From UKL13-3 sp943369665 (GTDB lineage: Bacteria; Bacteroidota; Bacteroidia; UKL13-3), in contig CALRNX020000004.1 in NCBI GenBank assembly GCA_943369665.1, forward strand, positions 1-64,000: a stretch of 64,000 bases of DNA. Reading direction: 5' to 3'. The translations under genes were made by a program, and so were the position numbers. Shown here piece after piece: positions 52,058 through 60,606 of the stretch. Within the stretch, counting starts at the first letter, position 1, and each line of letters opens with the position of its first letter. The notes below the pieces were generated by a model. It had not been told where the DNA came from and searched no databases. It worked only from the letters and a program-made list of their open reading frames with translations.

Positions 52058-53143
52058 ATGTCAACCATTATCGTTCAGCAGCAATCTTTCTCTTTTGATG
52101 CTATTAAGCAACATGGCCGGGAACTGCTCCATAACCAACAACCATTTGAACAAGCTTTCGAGCTTGCCAGGCAATGGTTGAATGGCAATACCACATTCAC
52201 TTTTTTCACTTCGGGTTCCACAGGAGTACCCAAAGCAATTACGCTCAACAGGACACAACTGGAGGCGAGTGCAAATGCCACGATCAAAGCCTTGTCGCTT
52301 AAACCATCAGAACATATTTTGGTATGCATGAACACCCAGTTTATTGGAGGGGCAATGCTGCTTATCCGCGGTTTGATATTAGGTGCTACCATTACCCTGC
52401 AGGAGCCGAGCAGTAATCCATTCAAACATCTCGCGCAACACCATCCTTATACCTTTGCTTCGTTCACACCGCTCCAACTATTCCCATTGATTCAAAATCT
52501 ATTTGGAGAACAAACCATTCTTAATCAATTTAAGCAGGTGCTTATCGGTGGGGCGTCAATTTCAAATGAGCTTGAAGAAATATTGAGTATGTTATCCGTG
52601 AAATGTTATCAAACATATGGAATGACAGAAACCGTAAGTCATATTGCAATAAGGCAAATCGGAAAAAAGGAAAGTTATCAATTGTTAGCTGGTGTAGCAT
52701 ACCAAACTGATACAAGAGGATGTATTGCGCTTAAGGGAGAAGTAACCCAAAACCAATGGGTTCAAACAAATGATGTAATTGAGCCTATTGATAGCAATCA
52801 TTTTAATATTCTTGGTCGTGCCGATGATGTGATCAACTCCGGGGGGATTAAAGTGTGGCCTCAAAAAGTAGAAGAGCAACTAAGAACTGTTCTTAAATCA
52901 TTATCAATTCCTTTCTCCAATATTTGCGTTGCACAAAAAACTGACCAACAACTAGGAGAAAAAGTTATTGTCCTTATTGAAACAAATCTTCATGAATTGG
53001 ATTGGGAATTGGTTAAAGCCAAACTCTACTCTACTCTCCATAAATATGAAATTCCCAAAACCGCCTACTTGCTGCAACAGTTTGTGTATACCCCAAGCGG
53101 AAAAATAAATAAAGTAGAAACTCTGAAAATGAGTTCTTTGTAA
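52058..53143 (+). CDS. menE: AMP-dependent CoA ligase, MenE-like (o-succinylbenzoate-CoA ligase)
   Basis: This 361-residue protein is short for the adenylate-forming family (usually 450-550) but matches short Bacteroidota MenE. Motifs are TFFTSGSTGVPKAITL (about 48-63), YGMTETVSHIAIRQ (about 187-200), ILGRADDVINSGGIKVWPQKVE and the C-terminal PSGKINKVETL with the catalytic lysine. It activates o-succinylbenzoate in menaquinone synthesis if the assignment is right. The other men genes are not in the window, and a generic acyl-CoA ligase remains possible. Confidence 0.8.
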   Translation: MSTIIVQQQSFSFDAIKQHGRELLHNQQPFEQAFELARQWLNGNTTFTFFTSGSTGVPKAITLNRTQLEASANATIKALSLKPSEHILVCMNTQFIGGAMLLIRGLILGATITLQEPSSNPFKHLAQHHPYTFASFTPLQLFPLIQNLFGEQTILNQFKQVLIGGASISNELEEILSMLSVKCYQTYGMTETVSHIAIRQIGKKESYQLLAGVAYQTDTRGCIALKGEVTQNQWVQTNDVIEPIDSNHFNILGRADDVINSGGIKVWPQKVEEQLRTVLKSLSIPFSNICVAQKTDQQLGEKVIVLIETNLHELDWELVKAKLYSTLHKYEIPKTAYLLQQFVYTPSGKINKVETLKMSSL

Positions 53144-53234
53144 AAAATATTGGCTTAACATTCAATTATCAAAAAAATAGCTTTCGCAATAGGTGCAAAA
53201 TTTTATATTCGCATAAAATTAAACAGATAACACT

Positions 53235-53456
53235 ATGTACTGGACACTAGAATTAGCATCACACCTTGATGATGCACCATGGCCCGCAAGTAAAGATGAG
53301 CTGATAGATTATGCAATACGTTCGGGAGCACCATTGGAAGTAATAGAAAACTTACAAGAGTTGGAAGACGATGGGGAACCATTTGAAAGTATTGAAGAGA
53401 TCTGGCCCGACTATCCTACCAACGAAGATTATTTTTACAACGAAGACGAATTATAA
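53235..53456 (+). CDS. Small acidic DUF2795-like protein
   Basis: This 73-residue protein is very acidic. The segment WPASKDELIDYAIRSGAPLEVIENLQEL (about 16-43, split here by reading) matches the DUF2795 pattern (small helical family), with a C-terminal tail rich in Asp, Glu and Tyr. It is a free-standing gene with its own terminator. Function unknown. Confidence 0.75.
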   Translation: MYWTLELASHLDDAPWPASKDELIDYAIRSGAPLEVIENLQELEDDGEPFESIEEIWPDYPTNEDYFYNEDEL

Positions 53457-53482
53457 AAAAAGGAGCTCAAGGCTCCTTTTTT
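53455..53482. terminator. Bidirectional terminator between convergent genes
   Basis: A GGAGC / GCTCC stem with A/T runs that extend pairing (AAAAAAGGAGC / GCTCCTTTTTT) and a 5-nt loop serves the DUF2795-like gene and the convergent Fic-HTH gene. Confidence 0.8.
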
Positions 53483-53492
53483 CGTATTTGTA

Positions 53493-54650
53493 TTATTCTT
53501 CTTCCATTTCAATTGGGTCTTCAAGTACCCATGACGATTGATACTTAGCCAATCCTTCATATTTACGCTCTGTTAAATTAACAGCGTACTTTAAGCCTGC
53601 ACCTTTGCCAATCACTTTTACCAGGTTATTATCGGTAAGTGAAACAAAATCGCGCTGGATCGTTTTGCGGTTGCATTCAAATTCATTCACCAACTCTTTT
53701 GTCGATATAAATCCTTTGTGCTGGATGATATACATGATGAGCTTCTGACGTTTGTTTAAAACAGCATCATCCATTTCTTTCAAACGGTATCCACGTTCGA
53801 ATACATAGTTCATGATATTTTTCTGGCGCGAATTCAGCTTTTCAAAATCAACCTGCTTACGGAAATAAGAACGCAACAATTGTTTTAACCGATCAAGTTG
53901 CATTGCGTACAACTCCATTCCAAAATCGAATTGTTGTTGCACATCATCCGTGTACTCTTCAGCTGTTTCATCAAAAAAGTTTTGATAATCGTTCTTATGC
54001 AGATACAGTTCATGTTCGATGCTCATTAGTCCAAACAAATCCATTCCTTTTTTCTTCAACCAGAAATGCTGAAGCAGTGAGGCAATTTTTGTCTGGCACT
54101 CGCTAAACAAACGCGTATTCAATAATTTAAAATGCAATATCCACGATTGTACAACAGGATGAAACTCATCATCATTATTCAAAAACCCGAACAATGATTC
54201 CAATTCCAGTTCTGCGGTTGGGCTTAATTTTTCAATCACCCTGGTATTATTGGCAGAAAATAAATTGATATCCTCCCGATTGTTATACAAATCCAGGATC
54301 AGGATCTTTTGCAATTGATACAGCATCGAAATGCTAAGCGGTTCATTCACCATGGAATCGAGCAATTGCTCTGCTTTCACATAATGCTCAACCGCACGTT
54401 CATTAATTCCTTTGGGTTTTATATTGCCTGTTACAATATATTTTACCGTTTTAATATCGATGATATTATGATCTAAAGCGTTGGCATAATAAGCGCGTAA
54501 GATGGTGCTGTTTTGCTGCTCGATGGCTTTTATGTTTTCAGGCAAATCAATGAACTCATAAATCTTCACCAGCTCATCTTGCAATCGGCAGGCTTGCCAA
54601 TGCAATTCCTCAATGAGTACGGTAGGTTCATATTTATTTGTAAGTATCAT
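53493..54650 (-). CDS. Fic-fold protein with degenerate active site fused to DeoR-like HTH
   Basis: This 385-residue protein has an N-terminal Fic-like helical region and a C-terminal winged HTH (about 300-365: KLIMYIIQHKGFISTKELVNEFECNRKTIQRDFV, the helix-turn-helix of DeoR type). In the Fic part the segment from H164 (HPVVQSWILHF...) aligns without gaps to the conserved HPx10HxxFxxIHPFxDGNGRxxRLL block, but the catalytic His is Arg, Asp is Glu, and the GNGR loop reads CQTK. It is therefore probably not an AMPylator but a ligand-sensing or protein-binding module in a transcription factor. It is convergent with the DUF2795-like gene and divergent from the two-component pair. Confidence 0.75.
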   Translation of the reverse strand: MILTNKYEPTVLIEELHWQACRLQDELVKIYEFIDLPENIKAIEQQNSTILRAYYANALDHNIIDIKTVKYIVTGNIKPKGINERAVEHYVKAEQLLDSMVNEPLSISMLYQLQKILILDLYNNREDINLFSANNTRVIEKLSPTAELELESLFGFLNNDDEFHPVVQSWILHFKLLNTRLFSECQTKIASLLQHFWLKKKGMDLFGLMSIEHELYLHKNDYQNFFDETAEEYTDDVQQQFDFGMELYAMQLDRLKQLLRSYFRKQVDFEKLNSRQKNIMNYVFERGYRLKEMDDAVLNKRQKLIMYIIQHKGFISTKELVNEFECNRKTIQRDFVSLTDNNLVKVIGKGAGLKYAVNLTERKYEGLAKYQSSWVLEDPIEMEEE

Positions 54651-55163
54651 CTACCCCAAAACTATAGTGAATAGGCGAGCTAACGAAATACACCCGTGCA
54701 CCCAAAGTGGTGGATATTGGTGTATAGCGCAGTTCTGTGCATGGCCACGGGCTTAAGAGTACCGTCATACAAGGTGTTAACGGCATAGCACAAAAATAGA
54801 CAGCATCAAAATTACGTGTGAATAATTGAACAGATACGCTTTTAAAAACCGAGTCAAACCCACACCCAATAACAATTAGTAAAGCTTATTGAACATATTA
54901 AACATTCCCTTTCTTATCGTAAAAAATGCGCGGAACATCCAAAATATGTATGGTGATAAAGAAATCCATCTAACCATTAAATGGTTCGTTTTCTTTTTGC
55001 AAACAGCAGCAAATATTTTTTTAAGAAAACATTAACCAACCTTTAAAGCACTAGTATTTAAAGCCGTTTACAGTTGTTTTATCTTCAATTTATATTGCTA
55101 TTTTTGTATAGGATTTATAGAACCTCATACATTCTTTTACATTTGTCCAAAATCAATTCAACC
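54651..55163. other. 513-bp divergent intergenic region with GC-rich segment
   Basis: No ORF was recognised. The segment 54690-54795 is GC-richer than its surroundings and can pair CCCGTG (54693-54698) with CACGGG (54746-54751), with a second small hairpin CCGT/ACGG downstream. The rest is AT-rich and holds promoter-like elements near 55074-55145. Confidence 0.5.
55074..55106 (+). promoter_or_regulatory. Candidate promoter of the response-regulator/kinase operon
   Basis: TTG at 55074-55076 is followed 22 bp later by TATTTTTG (55099-55106), an exact TAnnTTTG element. A second TACATTTG lies at 55138-55145. Transcription would run into the response regulator at 55164. Confidence 0.35.
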
Positions 55164-55877
55164 ATGGCTAAAAATCAATTACCACATTTACTATTAGTTG
55201 AAGATGAAACCAGCCTCGGTTTTTTACTAAAAGAAAATCTTCGTTTAGCAGGCTTCCAGATTAAGTTATGTAAAGACGGAGTTGAAGGTCTCGAAACATT
55301 TAAAAAAGAAAAATTTGACCTTTGTATTTTTGATGTGAACATGCCTAAAAAAGATGGCTTTGAACTCGCCACTGATGTGCGAGTGATCAACAAATATGTT
55401 CCCATCATTTTTCTAACGGCCAACTCTTCTGAAGAAGATAAACTCAAAGGGTTTGAGATTGGCGGTGATGAATACATTACCAAACCATTTAGCACCCAGG
55501 AATTAATTGCACGTATCAAAGCGATTATCAAACGTTCACAGTTTTCACAACCTGAAGTAGCAGAAAAAGAAGAATCTTTTTCTGCGGGAAACACACAGGT
55601 TGACTATACGCACCACCTTATTCAGATAAGTGGAAATGAAAAGCGCATCAGCACCACTGAAGCCGAATTACTCAAATTATTTGTGGGCAACAAAAACAAT
55701 CTGATTTCACGCAATACCATTTTATTAAATGTGTGGGGACGCGATGACTTTTACACTGCACGCAACCTGGACGTGTATATTAACAAGCTCCGTAAACTGC
55801 TCAAAGAAGATACTTCGCTTGAAATTGTGAATGTTCATGGAAGTGGCTTTAAATTAGTGGAAAATATTGAAGCGTGA
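55164..55877 (+). CDS. OmpR/PhoB-family response regulator
   Basis: This 237-residue protein was started at MAKNQLPHLLLVED; an upstream in-frame hydrophobic leader is rejected. The receiver has E13/D14, phospho-acceptor D57 (CIFDVNMPKKDG), T85 and K107. The C-terminal OmpR winged helix (about 140-235) includes ISTTEAELLKLFVGNKNNLISRNTILLNVWG and ARNLDVYINKLRKLLK. It overlaps the histidine kinase gene by 4 bp, so they form a cognate pair resembling RprY-type Bacteroidota systems. The signal is unknown. Confidence 0.94.
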   Translation: MAKNQLPHLLLVEDETSLGFLLKENLRLAGFQIKLCKDGVEGLETFKKEKFDLCIFDVNMPKKDGFELATDVRVINKYVPIIFLTANSSEEDKLKGFEIGGDEYITKPFSTQELIARIKAIIKRSQFSQPEVAEKEESFSAGNTQVDYTHHLIQISGNEKRISTTEAELLKLFVGNKNNLISRNTILLNVWGRDDFYTARNLDVYINKLRKLLKEDTSLEIVNVHGSGFKLVENIEA

Positions 55878-57940
55878 TAAATCCTAAGTTTTACCTCTTC
55901 TTGCTCTGCTGCTTATTGATTGGTCCGCTACCAATAATTGCCCAGCAATTAAACACGGATAGTTTATTACAAATTAGCGCAACAGGCACGGACCGCGATA
56001 AACTCTCGGCTCTGATCATTCTGGCCAATCAAAACCGCAACAACAATCCTCAACAATCTCTTTCCTATTTAGATCAAGCAATTGATAAAGCAAAAGTATT
56101 AAATGATGAAAATACGCTTGCGATGTGTTTGCAACTGGCCGGGAGTATTGAAAACAGGAATGGTAACTTTCAACGTGCCAAAGAATTGTACCTTGAATCA
56201 CTCAATCATTATTCTTCTAACCGCAACAGAAAAGAACAGGCCGACATTACAACTTCGTTGGGTGGAATTTATTATACTCAGGGAAATTTGCCTCTAGCTG
56301 CCGATCATTACCTGAAAGCATTGCGCTATTATGAAGAAATAAATAATAAACCGGGAATGATTACTACGCTAAGTGCTTTAGGTGATATTTATGCCCGCCA
56401 AAACAATTTCTCAAAATCCATTGAATACAATGTGAGAGCGCTGTCATTATACGAACAGTCTTCCAATAAATTTATGGCAATTGCGGGCTATGATAATATT
56501 GGTAATATTTATCTGAGACAAAATAATCCGAGCAAGGCAAGAGAATATTTTGTTAAATCGCTGTCGTTGTATGCTGAAATGAAAAACCAGGCAGGAGTTG
56601 CTGCAACATTGTTGCAACTTGGGAATATTGAGCAAGCCAATGGTAAAACAAGCACCGCTATCAGTTATTACAACCGGTCTCTGGCTATCAGCGAAAAGCT
56701 CAAAGCTCAACCCATTATTGTTTCTAACCTGAATGCATTGGGCAAAACCTACACACAAAATAAAGAGTATAACAAGGCTATTTTAAACTTTCAAAAGGCC
56801 ATAAAACTAGCCAAAGAATCTGGAATGAAGTTCGAGCTTGAGACAGCTTATCAAGGCTTGGCTATTGTTTACAAGCTCACGCAAAAAGATGAAAAAGCCA
56901 GTACGTTTAACTCGTTGAGCAAGGAACTAAAAGATTCTATTTACAATGATAGCAACCTCAAAAAACTAACTGATCAATTATTGGTATACGAATCGGAGAA
57001 AAAACAGCAGCAAATTGAATTGCTGAATAAAGAACAACAAATCCAGGAATCAGAGTTGATGCGGGAACGGGAGATCAGAAGTTTGCTCACCTACGCTTCT
57101 TTTATCCTTGGGTTGATCTTTATTGTTTTGGTGTTTTTCACGATTCAAAACAGGCGTATTGCCAAAAGCCTGCGTAAACAGCAGATAGAGCTTATCGAAA
57201 AAAATGCCAGCATCTCTGAACAAAAAGAAAAACTGGATCAACTGAATACAGTGAAAGACCGTTTCTTTTCTATCATTTCGCATGACCTGAGAAACAATCT
57301 CACTACAATGAAATTGTATTTTGATCTGATAGGACATGAAGATTATGAGCCTCAAAACAACTCGGATATCACCAGGCAAATTTCGGGGTCGGTAGAAAAC
57401 ACAATTGACCTATTGGAGAATTTATTGGTTTGGGCATCAGCACAGATAAAAGGAGTTCAGATCCATATCCAAAAACTGAATATTCATACTTTATCGCAAG
57501 AGAATATTAATTTACTGAGTGGAACTGCACACCACAAAAAAATCACCCTGCAAAATGATGTGCCCGAAAATATTACCGCATATGGTGATATCGATATGAT
57601 CAACCTGGTGATCCGGAACCTCATTTCCAATGCAATTAAATTTACAGATGAATCGGGAAGTATCATCTTATCCAGTTACCTGGAAGGCAATCAATGTGTG
57701 GTAAGCGTAAAAGATAATGGTATTGGCATCAGTGCCGAAAATTTATCAAAATTGTTTAACCAACATGCACATCCAACAACCAAAGGAACAGCCAATGAAA
57801 AGGGAACAGGGTTAGGATTGATCTTGTGTAAGGATTTTGTGGAACGTAATGGAGGAACCATTTGGGCAGAGAGCCACAAAAATGAAGGAACGATCTTTTA
57901 TTTCACACTCCCGTTGCAGGCAACAAAAAACCCCGCCTAA
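55874..57940 (+). CDS. TPR-containing sensor histidine kinase
   Basis: This 688-residue protein uses a GTG start inside the regulator's stop (GTGA). It has a signal peptide (FLLCCLLIGPLPIIAQ), about seven TPR repeats (about 60-330), a coiled coil, a membrane helix (about 400-422), then a kinase core with H470 in SIISHDLRNNLTTMK, N-box NLVIRNLISNAIKF, G1 VKDNGIGIS and G2 GTGLGLILC. The periplasmic TPR domain is the likely sensor. It is the partner of the regulator at 55164. The stop codon lies in the loop of a terminator hairpin. Confidence 0.95.
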   Translation: MINPKFYLFLLCCLLIGPLPIIAQQLNTDSLLQISATGTDRDKLSALIILANQNRNNNPQQSLSYLDQAIDKAKVLNDENTLAMCLQLAGSIENRNGNFQRAKELYLESLNHYSSNRNRKEQADITTSLGGIYYTQGNLPLAADHYLKALRYYEEINNKPGMITTLSALGDIYARQNNFSKSIEYNVRALSLYEQSSNKFMAIAGYDNIGNIYLRQNNPSKAREYFVKSLSLYAEMKNQAGVAATLLQLGNIEQANGKTSTAISYYNRSLAISEKLKAQPIIVSNLNALGKTYTQNKEYNKAILNFQKAIKLAKESGMKFELETAYQGLAIVYKLTQKDEKASTFNSLSKELKDSIYNDSNLKKLTDQLLVYESEKKQQQIELLNKEQQIQESELMREREIRSLLTYASFILGLIFIVLVFFTIQNRRIAKSLRKQQIELIEKNASISEQKEKLDQLNTVKDRFFSIISHDLRNNLTTMKLYFDLIGHEDYEPQNNSDITRQISGSVENTIDLLENLLVWASAQIKGVQIHIQKLNIHTLSQENINLLSGTAHHKKITLQNDVPENITAYGDIDMINLVIRNLISNAIKFTDESGSIILSSYLEGNQCVVSVKDNGIGISAENLSKLFNQHAHPTTKGTANEKGTGLGLILCKDFVERNGGTIWAESHKNEGTIFYFTLPLQATKNPA

Positions 57941-57950
57941 GCGAGGTTCT
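57929..57950 (+). terminator. Weak terminator overlapping the kinase stop codon
   Basis: AACCCCGC (57929-57936) pairs with GCGAGGTT (57941-57948) with one wobble, and CTAA forms the loop that contains the stop codon. The following tract is only loosely T-rich. Confidence 0.5.
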
Positions 57951-57976
57951 TCAATTTTCAACTAATCTTATTCAGA

Positions 57977-58264
57977 TTATTCCTTATGACTGCAGCAAGA
58001 TTTTTTTCCTGCTTTTGAGTCGCATGCTTTTTTCTCTTCAGTGGTGCACTCTTTTTTGCTTTCTTTTTTTACTGCCCCATTGGTCTTAGAAACTTCTTCT
58101 GTAACAGCAACAGCAGTTGTTGGGGTTGCTACCGTATTAGCAGCAGGCGCTGTATTAACTGTTGGCGTTGCTTTTTTTGCAGGGGCTGGTGTTGTTTGTG
58201 CGTATGTTGCTGTAACTCCCAAAACAACAAACGCTGCTAATGCTACTATCTTTTTCATATTCAT
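57977..58264 (-). CDS. Small secreted Cys-tailed, Ala/Thr-rich protein
   Basis: This 95-residue protein has a signal peptide (MKKIVALAAFVVLGVTATYAQ after a two-residue lead), a low-complexity middle of Pro, Thr, Ala and Val (about 24-55) and a Lys-rich tail with Cys at 73, 81, 90 and 91 plus His93. The tail could bind a metal. The family function is unknown, although similar signal-peptide plus Lys/Cys-tail proteins are frequent in Bacteroidota. It is followed closely by psd on the same strand. Confidence 0.7.
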   Translation of the reverse strand: MNMKKIVALAAFVVLGVTATYAQTTPAPAKKATPTVNTAPAANTVATPTTAVAVTEEVSKTNGAVKKESKKECTTEEKKACDSKAGKKSCCSHKE

Positions 58265-58390
58265 GATTGTTATTATTATTTACTCAAATATAAGGAACTA
58301 TTTTTAAAAAGCACGAACCGTCTTTATTCCCTTGTTGGGCTTTCTGCTCCCTTGCTTAACTCTTCTTTTAGTGCTTTGCCAACAAGTTTC

Positions 58391-59044
58391 TTAGAGTTCT
58401 GCTAAAATGGTACGACCACCTTTTACAACCTGGTTCAATTCAACCTTCACTTTTGCATTCAGTGGCAAATAAATATCCACCCGTGAACCAAATTTAATAA
58501 AGCCCATTTCTCCAGCTTGTTGCACCGGTTGTCCTTCTTTCACATACCAAACAATACGTTTAGCCAATGCCCCGGCAATTTGACGAAACAATATCTGAAC
58601 CTTGCCTGGGTTTTCAATCACGGTAGTGGTACGTTCATTTTCAGTACTCGATTTTGGGTGCCAGGCTACTAGGTATTTACCCGGGTGATATTTAAAATAT
58701 TTTACAACTCCTCCAACGGGATTGCGGTTTACATGCACGTTAAAGGGCGACATAAATACCGAAACCTGTAAGCGTTTCTCATTAAAATATTCTGTTTCCA
58801 TTACTTCTTCAATCACCACTACTTTACCATCGGCAGGCGAAATAACCAAGTTATCACCAAGTGTTGGTTTGATAGATGGATTGCGGAAAAATTGCAAAAT
58901 GATAATTAAGAAAATGATGGATAACCCGATGAAAATATTTTGCAGCCATACCAAATCTTTGCAGAAATATCCGATTGCGCCATTGAGAACAAAAAGGAAA
59001 ATCAATGTGAGCATAATGGTGGCTTTACCTTCTCTATGTAACAT
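58391..59044 (-). CDS. psd: Phosphatidylserine decarboxylase family protein
   Basis: This 217-residue protein starts MLHREGKATIMLTLIF, with membrane-proximal hydrophobic segments (about 11-45). It shows VISPADGKVVVIEEV (about 67-81), SPFNVHVNRNPVGG (about 97-110) and the self-cleavage/pyruvoyl region FIKFGSRVDIYLP near residues 181-193. The short form, about 220 residues, is the proenzyme of the bacterial Psd-type used in Bacteroidota. It makes phosphatidylethanolamine in the membrane from phosphatidylserine. Confidence 0.92.
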   Translation of the reverse strand: MLHREGKATIMLTLIFLFVLNGAIGYFCKDLVWLQNIFIGLSIIFLIIILQFFRNPSIKPTLGDNLVISPADGKVVVIEEVMETEYFNEKRLQVSVFMSPFNVHVNRNPVGGVVKYFKYHPGKYLVAWHPKSSTENERTTTVIENPGKVQILFRQIAGALAKRIVWYVKEGQPVQQAGEMGFIKFGSRVDIYLPLNAKVKVELNQVVKGGRTILAEL

Positions 59045-59177
59045 AATTGTTTGTGTTTAATGTTTGTATTGCTAGAGATCAACACAGATTTTTTAACTCC
59101 TGTCTCATGAAAAATTTCACGACAACAGGTTCTGTGTAATCAAGTAACAATTACATGTGTTTAATTAAATAAATATT

Positions 59178-59250
59178 GCCACTCATTAACACTTGCTTTG
59201 GCTTCTGAGAAAACTAAATCCTCAACAAACCTTCTGTGCTAATCAGTGGC
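59178..59250. repeat. Imperfect inverted repeat (GTGCTAATCAGTGGC family)
   Basis: GCCACTCATTAACAC (59178-59192) and GTGCTAATCAGTGGC (59236-59250) match at 13 of 15 positions. A smaller hairpin (CCTGT...ACAGG with TGAAAAATTTCA inside) lies just upstream at about 59098-59129. The same arm occurs at 42133-42147. Confidence 0.6.
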
Positions 59251-59269
59251 AACAAAAAGAACTTGTTTA

Positions 59270-60541
59270 TTAAATACCGAATTTACCGCGTAGTTTTTCT
59301 ACTTCGGCAACTTTGGCAATTGATACAACATAAGCAGCAATACGCATACTGATATTGTGTTTAACAGATGCCTGGTAAACAGCTTCGAAAGCCGTTTTCA
59401 TCACGCGATCTGCTCTGCGGTATACACGCTCTTCTGTCCAGAAATAACCCAAACGGTTTTGTACCCATTCGAAATACGATACCGTTACACCTCCTGCATT
59501 GGCCAAAATATCCGGAACCACCATCACTCCTTTTTTATTCAATATGGTATCAGCAGCAGCAACTGTTGGTCCATTTGCACCTTCTACGATCAGCTTTGCT
59601 TTAATTCTATCAGCGTTGTCAGCAGTAATTTGGTTTTCCATTGCTGCAGGAACCAAAACAGTAACGTCAAGTTCCAACAACTCTTCATTGCTGATGCGTT
59701 CAGCTTTAAACCCTTCAAGTGTTCCGTTGTTGCTATCACGGTATGCAATGGCAGCTTCGATATCAATTCCTTCAGGATTAAAATATCCACCGGTAACATC
59801 ACTAATCGCAAGCACTTTCATTCCTTGCATTTGCAATAACTTAGCAGAAATAGAACCTACGTTGCCAAAACCTTGCACCGCACAAGTAGCGCCAACCGGG
59901 CTGATGCCAAGCTTAGCCAATGCCGAGCGGGTAGAAACCATTACACCACGACCTGTTGCTTCAACACGTCCTAATGAACCTCCTAAAACCAAAGGTTTAC
60001 CGGTAACAACCGCGGGAGAAGAGAATCCAACTAATTTAGAATACTCATCCATGATCCAGGCCATTTCTTGTTGACCGGTTCCCATATCCGGAGCCGGAAT
60101 ATCTTTATCCGGACCAAATACATCTACCATTAAGTCAGTATACGAACGGGTTAATCTTTCCAATTCGCCTTTGCTCAATTTACGCGGATCACATTTGATA
60201 CCACCTTTACCTCCACCATAAGGAATACCTACTACGGCACATTTCCATGTCATCCATGCTGCCAATGCTTTTACCTCATCAAGGTTTACATCCATTGAAT
60301 AACGGATACCCCCTTTTGACGGGCCTAAGTTAGCATTGTGAACTACACGAAAACCTTCAAAAACCTGTACTGTTCCGTTATCCATGGTTACCGGAATTGA
60401 AACAATAACTGCCTTTTGTGGCGATTTTAAAACATTATATGAACCTTCATCTAAACCAATAATTCTAGCTGCTTCATCGAAGCGTGACATCATTGATTCG
60501 AATGGATTGTCGTTGCTGTGTGTTGCTGTGTTTTGTGACAT
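59270..60541 (-). CDS. gdhA: Glutamate dehydrogenase (Glu/Leu/Phe/Val dehydrogenase family)
   Basis: This 423-residue enzyme interconverts glutamate and 2-oxoglutarate plus ammonia. The N-terminal substrate domain has FRVVHNANLGPSKGGIRYS (about 63-81) and GIPYGGGKGGIKCDPRKLS (about 105-123, with the catalytic lysine). The Rossmann domain follows with VQGFGNVGSISAKLL (about 223-237). AANAGGVTVSYFEWVQN-type residues are present near 347-362. Cofactor preference (NAD or NADP) is not resolved. A textbook Bacteroidota promoter lies upstream at 60573-60602. Confidence 0.95.
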   Translation of the reverse strand: MSQNTATHSNDNPFESMMSRFDEAARIIGLDEGSYNVLKSPQKAVIVSIPVTMDNGTVQVFEGFRVVHNANLGPSKGGIRYSMDVNLDEVKALAAWMTWKCAVVGIPYGGGKGGIKCDPRKLSKGELERLTRSYTDLMVDVFGPDKDIPAPDMGTGQQEMAWIMDEYSKLVGFSSPAVVTGKPLVLGGSLGRVEATGRGVMVSTRSALAKLGISPVGATCAVQGFGNVGSISAKLLQMQGMKVLAISDVTGGYFNPEGIDIEAAIAYRDSNNGTLEGFKAERISNEELLELDVTVLVPAAMENQITADNADRIKAKLIVEGANGPTVAAADTILNKKGVMVVPDILANAGGVTVSYFEWVQNRLGYFWTEERVYRRADRVMKTAFEAVYQASVKHNISMRIAAYVVSIAKVAEVEKLRGKFGI

Positions 60542-60572
60542 AATTATACGATTTCTTTAATTGTAAGTGTGG

Positions 60573-60602
60573 CAAATGTAACAAATGAGGTTGTTTTAAC
60601 AA
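60573..60602 (-). promoter_or_regulatory. Bacteroidota-type promoter of gdhA
   Basis: On the minus strand TTG (60600-60602) is followed by 19 bases and TACATTTG (60573-60580), an exact TTG-N19-TAnnTTTG arrangement. The start codon is 31 bp further on. Confidence 0.6.
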
Positions 60603-60606
60603 ATGC

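Noticed and set aside
53235..53456. Possible antitoxin because small and acidic
   Set aside because: It resembles a DUF2795-like protein, and there is no toxin gene next to it.
55032..55047. TTAAC-N6-TTTAAA as a further Pho box before the response regulator
   Set aside because: The hexamers differ from TTAACA and the spacer from TTGGC; in such AT-rich DNA this is likely chance.
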